Positions 1 through 11,905 of a DNA stretch of 64,000 bases are shown piece after piece (the stretch's first letter is position 1; each line of letters starts with the position of its first letter). A program made the translations under genes and the position numbers. The stretch is from Sepiola atlantica (lineage: Eukaryota; Mollusca; Cephalopoda; Sepiida; Sepiolidae): assembly GCA_963556195.1 (NCBI GenBank), contig OY744525.1:43237576-43301575 (forward strand), written 5' to 3'. The notes under the pieces were generated by a model, which was given only the letters and a program-made list of their open reading frames with translations, searched no databases and was not told the origin of the DNA.

Positions 1-7
1 AACATAA

Positions 8-34
8 GTCCCCCGATTTTATAAATCGGGGGAC
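8..34. repeat. Perfect 12-bp hairpin
   Basis: GTCCCCCGATTT, a 3-base loop TAT, and its exact reverse complement. No T-run follows on either strand that would make it a terminator. It may be the end of a repeat whose next bases (45-100) recur at about 190-260 and 4960-5060. Confidence 0.6.
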
Positions 35-476
35 CAAATATACTTATCCAAGTACTCTGAGTGATGTAGTTTCAGAATATATACGATTATGAGGATCTCT
101 CTTCATTTTCACACATTACAAATACAATAAAATAAAATTATCCAGTGCCAGCGCTAACCCATTATATTATTGTTTCTTCTTTGGATCAAAATGAAAATTA
201 CTTACCCAAGTACCCTGGGTAATGTAGTTTCAGAAAATATATGATTATCTCCAAAACGCTAGAAGCAATTCCTGAAGAAACAAACAGACAGGAACTACAA
301 CTTTATTATATAGAAAAGACTATGTTTTAGAAGATATACCCTCCAAACTTTACTCTTAATTTATGTTGATGTTTTGCCTGTATTTAAATATAATTGTTGT
401 TGATTATTTGTGTATGTTGATGTTTTTGAGAACTCAGATGTGAAGAAAGTATATTTGGATGGCTATTGAGGTTGTT

Positions 477-1000
477 CAGAAGTTTTGTTACCTTGGTGAT
501 TCCATTGGAACACAGGGAGGAGCAAGGTATTGCGTGATTGCAAGAGTTAAGAGTGGATGTAACCAGCAGAGCATTACCAAGAGAAGAGTCTATAAGCATG
601 TGTACATGGTGTGATGATGTATGGAGGATTGAAGATATGTGTTGCATGGAATAGAATAATATGGAATAATATGATGGATGTGGTGTAATGACAGTATTAA
701 AAATAAGCTTAAATCTAAAGATCTCAGAGGAAGATTAAATCTGGACAGTACAGGGAGATGTGTGCAGAACAGGAGACCTCGTTGGTTTGGTCACATTGAA
801 AGAATGAATAAAGGCGCTTGGGTTACAAGATGTAGAACGGTTAAGGTCGCAGGGTCAGTTGACTGAGGAAGGGCAAGGAAAACATAGGAGGAAGTGATAA
901 GGGTGGATTTGAGAGAAAGAAGGATAAATAAAGACCTGACCAGAGATAGGTTAGTTTGGAAGTCAATTTATAAAATCCGTCCAACATATGGCAGCATGTA
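477..1000 (+). pseudogene. LINE reverse-transcriptase C-terminal relic
   Basis: Two frames carry a recognisable LINE ORF2 end. First comes a FCYLGDSIG...G(G)A...VIARVKSG segment (about 477-565). Then comes CVQNRRPRWFGHIERM (about 760-805), continuing past a stop into GRARKT, EEVIRVDLRERRINKDLTRD and RLVWKS. This LGD...RLRWFGHVERM...GRPRKTW pattern is standard for the post-RT region of invertebrate non-LTR retrotransposons. Frameshifts, stops and a small AATAATATGG repeat break it, so it is dead. The clade was not assigned. Confidence 0.75.
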
Positions 1001-1424
1001 AAACAGATGTTAAACCGAATATGATGATGATGATCACTAAATCTGATGACCTGATAATTTTTACTTTTATTTTTTAATTCATAACACTTAACCATGTGAC
1101 ATAAACATTCTTATAAATCATTGCATTTAGACATTTTTGTCATTTTTAATCAACGGTTCCTATACTAAATTTATATATATCACACATATAATAATACACT
1201 TGAAGTAAGGCAGAGAGCACATCGGCCCAAATAAAGTAAGCATATAAATAACAATGATGATAATGAAAATAGTCTGAAGCAAATTTTTGTTTAAATATTT
1301 CAGGTAAAAATTGTAAATTGTTTATAAACTTTTAAAACATTGTTGCTTCGAAGTTTGTTTTATCTGTTTAACTACTATTTATATTATAATTTATCATTTC
1401 TCTCTGTGTGTTTGTAACTTATAG

Positions 1425-1830
1425 GTTAAAGAACTATTTGTTAGAATTGCACCAAATTTAGTATGAAAAACTCTTGGTGTACTGGCTGTGTTATAAGAGG
1501 ATAAAAGTTAAAAATAAAATGATATGTTACTACTACTAATACTACTATTAATAATATACAATTACAGACTCAAAAACTATTGGGTAGAATTGCGCCCAAT
1601 TTTGCTTGAAGCACCCCTGAGATGTTGGGTGTGCCAACAGTCAAAATTATACAACTCCTACTACTATAACAATAACTACTACTATTACTACTATTAATAA
1701 TAATAAACAAGTATAAGCTGAAAAATATTGGTTAGAATTGCACCAAATTTGGCATGAGTACTCTTGGGATGACAGGTATGTCATTAGGTTTTTTAAATTA
1801 TGACACTGCTGCTATTATTCCTACTATTAA
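1425..1830. repeat. Three diverged tandem copies of a ~150-bp unit
   Basis: The motif TAGAATTGCACCAAATTT and its variants occur near 1442, 1595 and 1733. Each is followed by a CTTGGGRTG...GGTRTGTCA-type stretch and a run of ACTACTACTAATA-type trinucleotides. A degenerate fourth start (TAGAATTGCACTCAG) lies at about 2472. Confidence 0.6.
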
Positions 1831-1854
1831 ATACTTAAATGTTTGTAAATTTTT

Positions 1855-2275
1855 TAGATGAGAATCGATAATTTGTATAATTCGGACTACTGTTATCATC
1901 TTGAATGTTATACTCATAACGTTTCAGTAGATGTATTCTCCTATGTTCTTCAGGTGTATCTTGTCAAACTCGGGAATCTTTATGTCGATCTCGGAAGTCT
2001 GTATGAAATTTCAAACAAAACTCTTTATTAAATTCATGGAGAATAGCTTGCTCTCATTCCATCAGCCATGACCGGGTAGAAGTCTCAAGCAAGCTGCCCC
2101 CATGGATTAGATAAAGGGTTCCGTTTGAAATTCCATACAGACTCCCAAGTTTGACATAAATCTTCCTGAGTTTAACAAGACGCACCTGAAGAAGGTCAGA
2201 GGTTACATCGACTGCAACGTTGTGAAAATAACATCCAAGATGAGAACAGTCCAAATAATACAAATTACTTATGAT
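1855..2275. mobile_element. Fold-back element, family FB-A, near-complete copy
   Basis: The left arm (from about 1880: CGGACTACTGTTATCATCTT, then AACGTTTCAG...CTTCAGGTG) is repeated in reverse complement to about 2270 (CACCTGAAGAAGGTC...AACGTTGTGAAAATAACAT...AACAGTCC). The loop region carries CATGGATTAGATAAAGGGTT. There is no coding capacity. At least six relatives lie in this window. Confidence 0.75.
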
Positions 2276-2549
2276 AACTTTAATAAATAGCTTAAAAGTC
2301 CGCCAAGAGGGAGGCTTTTAACCTAGTAATTTATAAAAAGATTGAATAAAATCTAAGTTATTTTTATCTGACAGATAAAAGGCAAAGGGAAGATTGTATC
2401 TTTAGTTTAAATATCCAGAAAATATTGGATATAAATAAGAAAATACAGAGCAACAAAGTCTCTTTTTTTACTAGAATTGCACTCAGTTAGGTGCATACCT
2501 CCACTAAGGCACATATGGACTAGCAATCTCAATATGCCTGAATCTTGTG

Positions 2550-2845
2550 TTTCAGGATTTTTTAGATGAGGACTGATAATTCTGTATTATATGGATTATT
2601 CAAACTATTATTCTCATCTTGGTTGCTATCTTCACATCGTTTCGGCCGATGTAACCTCCGACCTTCTTCAGGTGTATCTTTTTGAACTTGAGAATCTTAT
2701 AGATTCCAGAATTCAACATATAGATTCCCAAATTCGAAAAGATGCACGTGTAGAAGGTCGGAGGTTACATCGGCCAAAACGTTGTGAACATAACAACCAA
2801 GATAAGAATAGAAGTCTGAATAATCCAAGTAATACATACTTGAAT
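2550..2845. mobile_element. Fold-back element, family FB-A, short-loop copy
   Basis: Starts TTTTTTAGATGAGGACTGAT. The arms meet near 2715 with almost no loop: GTTTCGGCCGATGTAACCTC on the left, then GAGGTTACATCGGCCAAAAC on the right. It ends with GTCTGAATAATCCA. The small open frames here on both strands are shadows of the palindrome. Confidence 0.8.
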
Positions 2846-3121
2846 CTCTTCATCAATATCCATTCATTATTCATCAATAAATGAGCGAAGATGCCATATA
2901 TTGCTATTGCAAAGAAAAAAATGATTGGATCCACAAACTTATCTAGATCCTTACCAACATTCAATAGAGCCTTTTATGGCGATGTTTCTACCAAAACCTT
3001 TGAAAATTTGTAGTTTTTGTGCAACCTTTCTAAAAAAAATAAACAAATAAACAAGTGCTAACGAAGGCATAACCACTTTACCAAAATTAACGATAAAGGT
3101 TAACTATTTCTTGAATGTCTG

Positions 3122-3345
3122 TGATTAGTCTAATGGATACTCTTATAAATTATGGAATCTGCTATGCAGAGTTCAAATCCTATCAGATGGCATGGTGGCT
3201 AAGTGGTAAACGACACGGACTGAGGATCTGGATGTGCTGAGTTCGAATCCAGTTTGTTCCACAGAAACACTTTCATCAAAACCCACACCTGGCCTTGTGT
3301 CTAACCTCCTGGAGATGAGGTAAATAAAATACTGTTAGGAAAAGT
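3122..3345 (+). mobile_element. tRNA-derived SINE with two tRNA-like heads
   Basis: The second head (3189-3262) has box A TGGCTAAGTGGTAA and box B GTTCGAATCC at normal spacing. Directly upstream (about 3122-3187) is another tRNA-like unit with TAGTCTAATGGATA and AGTTCAAATCC. The 3' part, CTGGCCTTGTGTCTAACC...GGAGATGAGGTAAATAAA, matches the tail of the U2-like SINE at 50709-51070, suggesting use of the same LINE machinery. Confidence 0.75.
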
Positions 3346-4034
3346 ATGAACACACAATCTCCCTCTAGCTATAGTCAACTAGCCATTTTTTTTTCAATTA
3401 AATACATGCAATGGATCGTTTATGATAGCATTAAATAACTCAAAAAGTATTCATTTTCCATTAAACGGACAAGCTAAAATTAAATAATTGTCTGATTAAT
3501 ATTTTTTTTCGATAAAGCAAAATCAACAAAAACAGTTTTCTTTCAGGCCCAAAGACTCATATTTTTGTAGTGCAAAGAGTCATGGGTGGTCTATACCAAA
3601 CCCCTGTCAGGACACTAGCTTGTCATTAGTTAAACTCTAAATAGGCCGATACCCATTTTATACACTTGAGTGCAATGTTTTCCGTTTGCCATCTAAGTAG
3701 CAAACAAGTTTAATGTTGCTTCTTAGTGATTCAATAAGAGCGGTTTTTCAAGATAATTTGGTTGCAATTTTGATTTGTTTATAAACTTTTCTATTGCAAC
3801 TCCTTCATTATTAGTCCATATGAATAATCATGTCTTTTATATTTTATCTCCATTTACACAGATACAAATGCAATTGACAACCTAAATATAACCCTAACCC
3901 CATATTCAATTATGAATCCATAACCTATTGGATGCCATACAACATCATCTCTAATGGCATCTCTAGAAAATCACGGCTACTTAGCATTAAGTACATCCCA
4001 ATTCAAGTGACATTCAATAAGCCTTACTTTTATA

Positions 4035-4109
4035 ACTTTCTCCCTTTTGTCCCATATCACTATCAACTGTTAAACCTGATATAGTGATATGGGACAAAAG
4101 GGAGAAAGT
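4035..4109. repeat. 29-bp perfect inverted repeat at the LINE fragment's 5' edge
   Basis: 4035-4063 and 4081-4109 are exact reverse complements, with a 17-bp loop. One arm is the start of the REL coding piece. A short inverted copy at a LINE 5' end is a known result of twin-primed insertion. Confidence 0.7.
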
Positions 4110-4395
4110 AGCAACCTTAGTTCAAGTCAGTGTCCCTAATGATGCTGGCTTAAACAGAGCTGAAAGGGAAAACATTACGAAATACCAAGGTCTCATGTAC
4201 GACATGAAAAGAAACTGGAATCTCAGGAAGATTTCCATCATTCCAGTAATTATAAGAGCAACAGGACTAATGAAAAAGAATTTCAAAAACTACCTGGCGA
4301 ATATACCCGGTGAACCAAGTGCAAGAGAGATACAAACAATTGCACTTAAAGGGACGGTTATAATCTTAAAAATATCTCTCGGCTGGAGTGTCTGA
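4069..4395 (+). pseudogene. LINE 3' end with REL-type endonuclease domain
   Basis: The frame reads PDIVIWDKREK, then VQVSVPNDAGLNRAERENIT, KYQGLMYDM, RATGLMKKNF and a final LKGT...LGWSV. PD-x(n)-D-x(n)-PND followed by KxxKYxxL is the restriction-enzyme-like endonuclease region found C-terminal to reverse transcriptase in some non-LTR retrotransposons. Only the endonuclease end is present. The 3' UTR (GAAATAGCGGGTGAATGTCT) also follows the second copy at 54.45 kb. Confidence 0.75.
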
Positions 4396-5569
4396 AATAG
4401 CGGGTGAATGTCTGGCATCCGGGAGGGTGCCCCATCTCCAGCAAAAACAAAGAGATTAGAAAATTATAAAGATACACTAGCAGGAAGATCCAACGTTCAG
4501 GGATTGAATGAAAAACTGTATGTTCTTTTGCGCCCACTCCATAACACTATATTACCGTTTTGTATTCTTACCTTTTGCATTTTATGACATTAAATTTTTG
4601 GAGTGGGGCTCAAGGATGTACTCAGCGTGGATTGGGTGGGAGAGGAAGTAAGTAAAGTGAAATTAATTGGAATACATCTCGGTAAATTTAACATACGTAT
4701 CTGTGTAAATGGGGATAAAATATAAGATACATTTAACCCTCTCGAGGCACACTCGGCGTTTCCCATGAATCAATGAGGACTCCTGTGCATTCTTGCTCCA
4801 ATCCCTCAACCCCATTTGATTCTATTCTTATTTTTTAATTTCTATAATTTTCAAGTTATAAATAAAATAAATTATAGTAAAACAACATATTTTTTATTTA
4901 TTTATTTATTTATGTCAAACGCAATGAAAACACTGCGTTAATGTTGTATCCCCTGTGATCAAAATGAAATATACTTATCCACGTACTCTGGGTAATGTAG
5001 TTTCAAACTATATATGTTTATGTGGGTCTATTTTCAAAACCCTAGGAAGAGTTTGTGAACAGACAGCCACAGGAACTATAACTTTATATATTCAGATTCC
5101 AGAGATTTCACTACTGCTAATGATTCATTCAGTATTCATAAAAAACAAACCCCAGAATTAAATATATTGTAAATGAATACGTATTGGAGAATATCATTTT
5201 CATCTGTTATTTGCAAAAATAGAATAGAAATATGGAACCCTATTGATTTATGTGAGACATTTTACACCTGCTGCCTTCACCCATCATTGTTACGGTTTGC
5301 ACAGAAAGCTTACTTAATAAATCAATTTTGTTTTTGTTGCATGTTTACAATTCATGCTTCTTGCATATATATATATGTTAACAATATTTGAACATACATC
5401 ACTTGCACATTTTACGGCATGGAGATATAGCAATGATTTTTTAAAAGTAAATGTGTTTTTTTATTTAGGTTTTATTCAAATCCTACATTTATATTCATCT
5501 TATACATGGGGCTCTCTCAGTAGATTGACGTACGAAAAGAGTGTCCCATTATATCTCAATTTAAGATAA

Positions 5570-7150
5570 TCTAATATATAAAATTATCTTGACGGATTTT
5601 CGAAGTTTTATCATCAATAGCAATTAATCTGATAAATCAATATTTTATTCTGATTAGCCACTTTTTCTTTTTTCCCTTGAACCATGTTTTTATTTTCAAT
5701 AAAAATTTGTATTGCGCTCAAATTACTTTCAAATAATAGTTATTCCGGCTCAAATCTTTGGTAACATGAAACCATTTTTTCCTAATCATCTTTCCATCTT
5801 CAGCTGCTTAAATTCTTAATAAAAAAGATTCTACATTTCTCTAACTTTGACAGCTTTAGGATATACATTTACATATGTTTAGAAGAAACATTAGGCTATT
5901 TATTAAAAAAAAAATATTTCTATATAATAAATTTAGATTAAATAACTTGATTTTGAAAACCAGCTCTGAATTTTGTCTTAAGGAAATGGCATAAGCGACT
6001 TCCGGTGTCAATCATGTCATTATTATTCGTTTTTCATCCGCACAACCAAATCTCAGATACAGAGATTAAAAAATAATCATCACTGCAAAAATTTAGTTTC
6101 GTCTTGCTGTTCGTTGATGTTCAAATTTACCCAGTCTAAATAAATCATATTTTCCAATTCTAAAGTACTGCCGATTGTAATAATAAAAAAAAACTTGTTT
6201 TCCAACTGGTCAACATTATTTCATAAGAAACATTTTTACTGAAAGATCGATTGACAATTACATTTGCAACGCTAAAACGGTACTCACACAAACAGTCAGC
6301 GACTGTTTGATTTACTATTTAGAGTCGGTTCTTTTTTGTTGTTTTTCATTTCTTTCTAAAACTTACAAGATCAAAACCTGAAAATACTTTTTTCTTTCTT
6401 TTTATTAATAATACTTACAAATAAAATGAAGCATAAAAAATAATTTAGTAGTTAATCGAATAAGAATGTGTTCCTTTTTTGTATGAAATTTGTATTGATT
6501 AATTTTCTTAAATAAAGATATTTTCTTATTCAACTTTTTACAAAATGTCATAGAAATTCATAGAAAACGTTTGAAAATATTGCTTAAATAAACTGATAAA
6601 CTGAAGTGATTACATAAACCATGTCCAACTTTGTTGGTTGAATTAAAGATCAAAGCAAGGAATCGTTTACAATAGATATTGTATGTTCAGCATTAAATAA
6701 CTTCAAAGGTGTTAATTTGCCATTAATAAAATAATTATCTTATTAATATTTTTTTTCAATGAACCAAAATCAACAATTGAGATTATTAATTTTGTATCCT
6801 TGTAAAATGGATAATTGAATTATATTTAGAAAAAGCAGTTAAAAAATAAGATTTTATGAATTAGAAGTAGCAAGAATTATCTACAAATACCAATTCGCAT
6901 TTCTGTGCATGAAACAAATCAATAAGATTAGGAAGCTGCAACATTACTTACCTGTCTTAAGCCAACTATTTTATATCACCCTCAGAAGAAAACAGTAATG
7001 AGGCACGTCACCTGCTGTATTTGACGTTCAAAACCATCATCTGAAGAATATGAAGTTTAACTCTTAAATTAAAAAAATAAAAGATCTAATAGAATAGACT
7101 TAATAATACAATGTGTTAATTAGTAATCAGAGAAAGGATTGTGTTGTATT
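5570..7150. other. AT-rich stretch without recognised genes
   Basis: I see no coding potential. The segment at about 6650-6770 resembles 3405-3540 (AGCATTAAATAAC...TTAATATTTTTTTTC...CAAAATCAACAA), so at least that part is another dispersed repeat. Confidence 0.5.
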
Positions 7151-7985
7151 ACTCCACTATCATAATATCATGTATCAACAGATAGAATGTCTGTGGAGAG
7201 ACCTCAGCTTCTTCCGGTAGGTGAGGCTACTTGACATCAACTCTCTTCCAATGTTCATACTTGATTTGAATGAACAAGCAAGAACCTGTTACATGGTTAT
7301 TAGCTGCTTGATAAATTTTCAAGCATTTTCGAAAAATGTTATCTGGGTCACTGACATGTGAGTGATCCAGTGTCATTTTACAAATGCACTGCTATGATTT
7401 CCTTTCCTTCTCCTACTCCTTCCCTTCTTCTTCTTCTTCTTCTTCTCCCTCTTCCTCCTATTATATGCGCATGTCAATATGCAAGAAGAGGGATTATCGT
7501 ATTTAATTTTTTTATGTACTCACGAGCTCCAAAGGCCACTCGAGGATAAGGGTTAATGAGTGTCAGGTGAACGGTGAGACAACGCCGGGAGGATTGGTAA
7601 CGATGGTTGAAACAAGGCAGAATTTGGTTATTTAAGAGGACGGATCAAACAAGAATTTGTTAACATTGAACTTGAAAACGACCATGTTGTAGTCAGCCGG
7701 GAAGCAGCCTCGTAGTAATGTGTTCCTCAGACGGGTAGTTCTTGGGACGAAACTTTGCTCATGGAAGTTCCATTTAGTGTTAGATACACAGAGGAAGAAC
7801 GGAAAACTCAATGGTTGTAGTAAGACGAGTTTTTGCTGTGAATGTTTTACAGGGAGAAACTATAGATTAGAGCTCAGTCGAGCATCTACCATGAAAATAA
7901 CGATAGAGTAGAGAAAGACTAAGTTCATTCGTGACTATAAAATAGAACGCCACTAGCTAAAATTAAAAATATGCCCATATGTCTA

Positions 7986-7987
<2 letters not shown>

Positions 7988-8056
<69 letters not shown>
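7988..8056. repeat. (TA)n microsatellite
   Basis: About 34 uninterrupted TA units. The Tyr-Ile open frames here are artefacts of it. Confidence 0.95.
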
Positions 8057-8060
<4 letters not shown>

Positions 8061-8292
8061 ATAGATGAAAGAAGAGTGATAAACATGTACGAATGTCCAG
8101 ATTTATTTCAAACTTCGATTGTTCAATGCAAGGTATATTCGGTAATAAAATTATGTTTATTATTCTTTCCTTAAGCCAAGACTTTTCAAAGATCAAAATC
8201 TTATCATCAGAGGAATTATACAGATAGATAAGTTGGCAGTGGAAAAGCCAAAATTCAACATTTGAAAAAATATTAAGAAATGGAGAGTGAAA

Positions 8293-8323
<31 letters not shown>

Positions 8324-8324
8324 T

Positions 8325-8362
8325 CTGTGTAGCTTAATTGCCATAAATATATTTTCATAACT

Positions 8363-8419
<57 letters not shown>

Positions 8420-8432
8420 CATACATACATAG
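8325..8432. repeat. 43-bp dispersed repeat end followed by TA and CATA arrays
   Basis: 8325-8367 (CTGTGTAGCTTAATTGCCAT onward) is identical to 61844-61886. In both places it is followed by a TA array. Here the array ends in four CATA units. Confidence 0.8.
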
Positions 8433-9769
8433 ATAATTGCAGCAAATGAATTTTATTATCTTTAATTTCTTCCATTTTGTTATTTGCTATAATCTCTCTA
8501 TTTTTTTAATTATTTCACAAACTTAAAAAAGGCACTCTGCTGTGGACAACTTGGACCTTTAGCTCATAAAACTAAGAGTTTTGAATAATACACAAATTTT
8601 AATGAGTAAAATATATAGACAATAAAACTTATAACATAAGTGTTTATGTGAGTCTAACATGATTATCTAGTGACATGATATAATGTTTTCATTCATGCCT
8701 ACATTATAAGATATCACATACAAGATATCATTTTTGGTTATGGCAATATTTTTCAGTAGATTATCTTATGGTTGAATGTTTTGCTAATGAATTAATCTAA
8801 TGCTAGTTCAAAAGAAAAGAGAGAGAAGAAAATTGTGTTCATTCACTACATGATTAAATAAGAAATGATTTTTTATTGATTTGGAAGCAAAGAGGAAATC
8901 AAATTTTTTACTTGAATTATCAGACAATTTTTTTGATAATGCCTAGCTTGTATTAGGTACAATATTTTATAGGAGGAATATAGACCCCTATTTCTTTTTT
9001 TTTCTTTTAGATGACTCTTCTATTAGTAATCTATATAATATAAATGGTCTCTCTCTCGTTCTCTCTCTCTCTCTGCGGATGCAATAAAAAACAAAAACCT
9101 ATACCAAGATCAAACAACTTTCTCAAGGAATACTATAGTGCTATTAATTTTGTATTATGTTTTTTTTACAATAATGTTTTCGGGTCTGCATTCTTGCCAG
9201 CTAAACAAAGAACATTTTATTTATATCTTGGAAGGTAAGAATCATAGAAAATTAAAATAACAATGGTAATATAGGGTTTAGGGCTGGGGGTATACAAGTG
9301 TCCCAATTCATTCCTGGACAACGCTGTGAGTGTCAGTGAGTAAAGAATACATTAAGACTTAATACAAAGTACAGATTAGAGAACAGTTTCTTTGATTTCA
9401 ACAATGTTGATAAATTAGGCACAAACACATATATAAATATGATGAATACATTATTTTTCATATTAATATTGACATTTTATTAGTAACATGCACATTATTG
9501 TTTATTTTAAAAAAATCTTCATATATCAAAGGGAACATACATGGACTTTAATTATCTATTCCTCTCTCTCTCTCTCTGTCTATCTATCATAGTTTCTAAT
9601 AACTAATGATCGATAACATCGACATGCCAGTGAAGCGGCTTTTTGCACATGTCTGTATGAATAAAAATATTAATATAAATAGCTCTGTTTACTATTAAGC
9701 ACTATTATATAATAAGCCCGGTTGAAATTCTTTGGATTTTTATCCTGTAGATGTTTACTTTATCTGGAT

Positions 9770-9772
<3 letters not shown>

Positions 9773-9823
<51 letters not shown>
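9773..9823. repeat. (TA)n microsatellite
   Basis: About 25 TA units, a short distance 5' of the fold-back element at 9884. Confidence 0.95.
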
Positions 9824-9826
<3 letters not shown>

Positions 9827-9883
9827 TCTATATTCTATAGATGTTAATCCAATGAAACTCCAGTGTTTATAAAAAATGCTCAA

Positions 9884-10119
9884 TAATTTTTTATTTATAC
9901 AAACATTATTGGTTACATATGTATATACATGTTTCAGTTGACCTCTCAATCGAGACTCAACTAACTCAGACCTTCAGAAAAACTCAAATGAGTTCTATCA
10001 ATCTATCGTGCATATCCTATTTGAGTTTCTCTAAAGGTCTGAGGAAATTGACTCTTAATTAGGACAACTGAAATATGTATGCACATATGTAACCAATAAT
10101 GTTTGTATAAATAAAAATG

Positions 10120-10122
<3 letters not shown>
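9884..10122. mobile_element. Fold-back element (MITE-like) between TA arrays
   Basis: The left arm (9884 to about 9992, including TACAAACATTATTGGTTACA and CTCAGACCTTCAG) is mirrored by the right arm (about 10020-10122, CTAAAGGTCTGAG to TGTAACCAATAATGTTTGTA). The loop is about 28 bp. There is no coding capacity. A TA array abuts the right end. Confidence 0.75.
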
Positions 10123-10160
<38 letters not shown>

Positions 10161-10164
<4 letters not shown>

Positions 10165-11284
10165 AGTCATTCAAAAGATTCTAAGACTCAACTAGAAATA
10201 TTTTTCGTAGTAGCAGCACTACAACTTCTTATAAACCAAAAAAAAACTAATTGAGACCCTGTTTTAATTTCTGTGCAGATGAGGTAAAGGTGAGAAGTAT
10301 ATGGTAAATCTAAAAATGAACAAAACAGAAGCCCCAAACAGTCATAAAGTCTTCAAAAGGAAGGTATGACACCCAAGGACATCCATGAGGACATGGTACA
10401 CATATTTGCTGTGGACTCCCCCCTCCCAATGTAACTGCAACCTTCAAATGATGCAAAGACAGCACAGGAGATTACCCGCAGAACAAGCTGATGTCATTCA
10501 CTATATGATTTTGAATAACAGACATCTTGCTGTCCAGCAGATAGCTAAGTCTGTAGGAATTAGTTCTGGTTCTGTTTTAACGCATATCTTGTGGAAGCAC
10601 AATCTATCTGCAAGATAATTCCCAAGAATGCTGACGTGAAAGACAAGATAAAAGAAGTTGATATTTCCAGGACACTTCTAATTCGCTTCCAGGCAAACCC
10701 GAAGAATTTCTAGTGCAGATTAATAACTCAAGATGAAATCTGGTTTCACCATTTTGTAGCTGAATCTAAGATTCAAACCAAACAGTGGAAACACTGTTTC
10801 TCCATCTCTGTTGGAAAGGTGATTGACACTGAAGGCACAATCATGAAAAGGGGAAAACTATTTATGGACAGTATTACGCATCAGAATCAAAACAACTGAA
10901 GGAAGAAATCAAGTTGAAACACAGAAAAAGGTAAAGGCAGATGTGATCTTTCTTCAGGTGGCTGTTCACACTGTCCAGGTTACAGTAGCTGAAGCAATTG
11001 CTACCCTATCCTCCTTACTCACCAGACTTAGCTCCATCTGACTTCTTTCTATTTCCTAAACTCAAGTCCTACATACATAGTCGACATTTTGGAAAAATGA
11101 TGAGGTCACATGTGATGTGGAGGAGTTTTTTGAGGACTGGGATGCCATTTTATTCTGGGATGGGGTTGCCATACTTGAGCATCCTTGAATCAAGTGCATT
11201 GGTGTATTGAAAAATAGTTAACAACTGGCTTTTTTATCAGACTCCTTCTGGGTGAGGCTTAAAACTTTTGAGCTATTTCTTGCA
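10161..11284 (+). pseudogene. mariner-family transposon relic
   Basis: The left end TGCGAGTCATTCAAAAGATT pairs imperfectly with the right end (AAAACTTTTGAGCTATTTCT then TGCA). Inside are pieces of a mariner transposase in several frames: a helix-turn-helix part LAVQQIAKSVGISSGSV (about 10525-10580), DEIWFHHF and WKH (about 10730-10800), and the C-terminal LPYPPYSPDLAPSDFFLFPK (about 10998-11065) holding the last catalytic-type Asp. Frameshifts and stops mean it is inactive. The 5' end sits directly on a TA array. Confidence 0.85.
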
Positions 11285-11289
11285 TTGAC

Positions 11290-11640
11290 AGTGAGATTAA
11301 AATCCCAACTTTCCATTCACGATAGAAGATAAATACCTTTCTAATATACTCAGTCATATCTATGTGAACAACGTCAAAAGTTAACTAATTTGCATATTGC
11401 TTTGCAAAACGAACTCTCATTAATTAACTATTCATTTTCTTATTTGATGATTGTTTTCATTTTACTATCATTCACAGTTCTATTCATGACTATTTTCTAT
11501 ATCGTGGATAAATGCTTAGCATTTGGAGTGAAAAGAGTCTTTCTGGTCAATTTACTTCAAGGGGTTGTGATTCTTGGTTTTCTCAATTTTCCTGGGCATC
11601 GCCGGGCCATATGTCTTGCTAGTATATGGTTCTCTCCTTC
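11290..11640 (-). repeat. Dispersed repeat CPG (CCCGG-start family), reverse copy
   Basis: Read on the minus strand it begins near 11630 with a CTAGCAAGACATATGGCCCGG-like start. It continues with a TTGAGAAAACC-type block, AATGCTAAGCATTTATCCAC, and AATATGCAAATTAGTTAAC near 11385. The same order occurs at 35.3, 40.9, 51.2 and 59.9 kb (plus) and 20.7-21.0 kb (minus). Confidence 0.65.
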
Positions 11641-11714
11641 GGGAGATAGAACTCTCTTTAGAATCACAGTACTTGTGTTTACATCGAAACAATACAAGGC
11701 ATATTTCTTTCACA

Positions 11715-11905
11715 TTAAAAAGCGTGATTGCAGCGTTGGCTGAATGGTTACAAGACCAGGGTTCATAATATGTGGATCCAGAGTTCGAATTATTCGACCG
11801 GTGATTCGACAGATTCCATATTGACAAGCGTAAAATAAAAACGCAGAAACATATATATGTCTATGGATATAAAAATATTTATTAATAACAATTATATATA
11901 TATAT
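11715..11905 (+). mobile_element. tRNA-derived SINE, family S2
   Basis: tRNA-like head TTGGCTGAATGGTTACAAG ... AGAGTTCGAATTATTCGACC (about 11733-11805). The body ends GGATATAAAAATATTTATTA and runs into a short TA tail. Relatives lie at 36.3-36.57 kb (minus) and 59.74-59.92 kb (plus). Confidence 0.65.

Larger units (their letters stand above)
3832..4730. repeat. Interval bounded by 34-bp inverted repeats, containing a LINE fragment
   Basis: 3832-3865 and 4698-4730 are reverse complements with about four mismatches (core TCCATTTACACAGATAC). No target-site duplication was established. It may be a transposon that captured the REL fragment, or two fragments of one repeat in opposite orientation. 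Confidence 0.45.

Noticed and set aside
10998..11210. Active mariner transposase
   Set aside because: The catalytic motifs are spread over several frames with stops, and only fragments remain.
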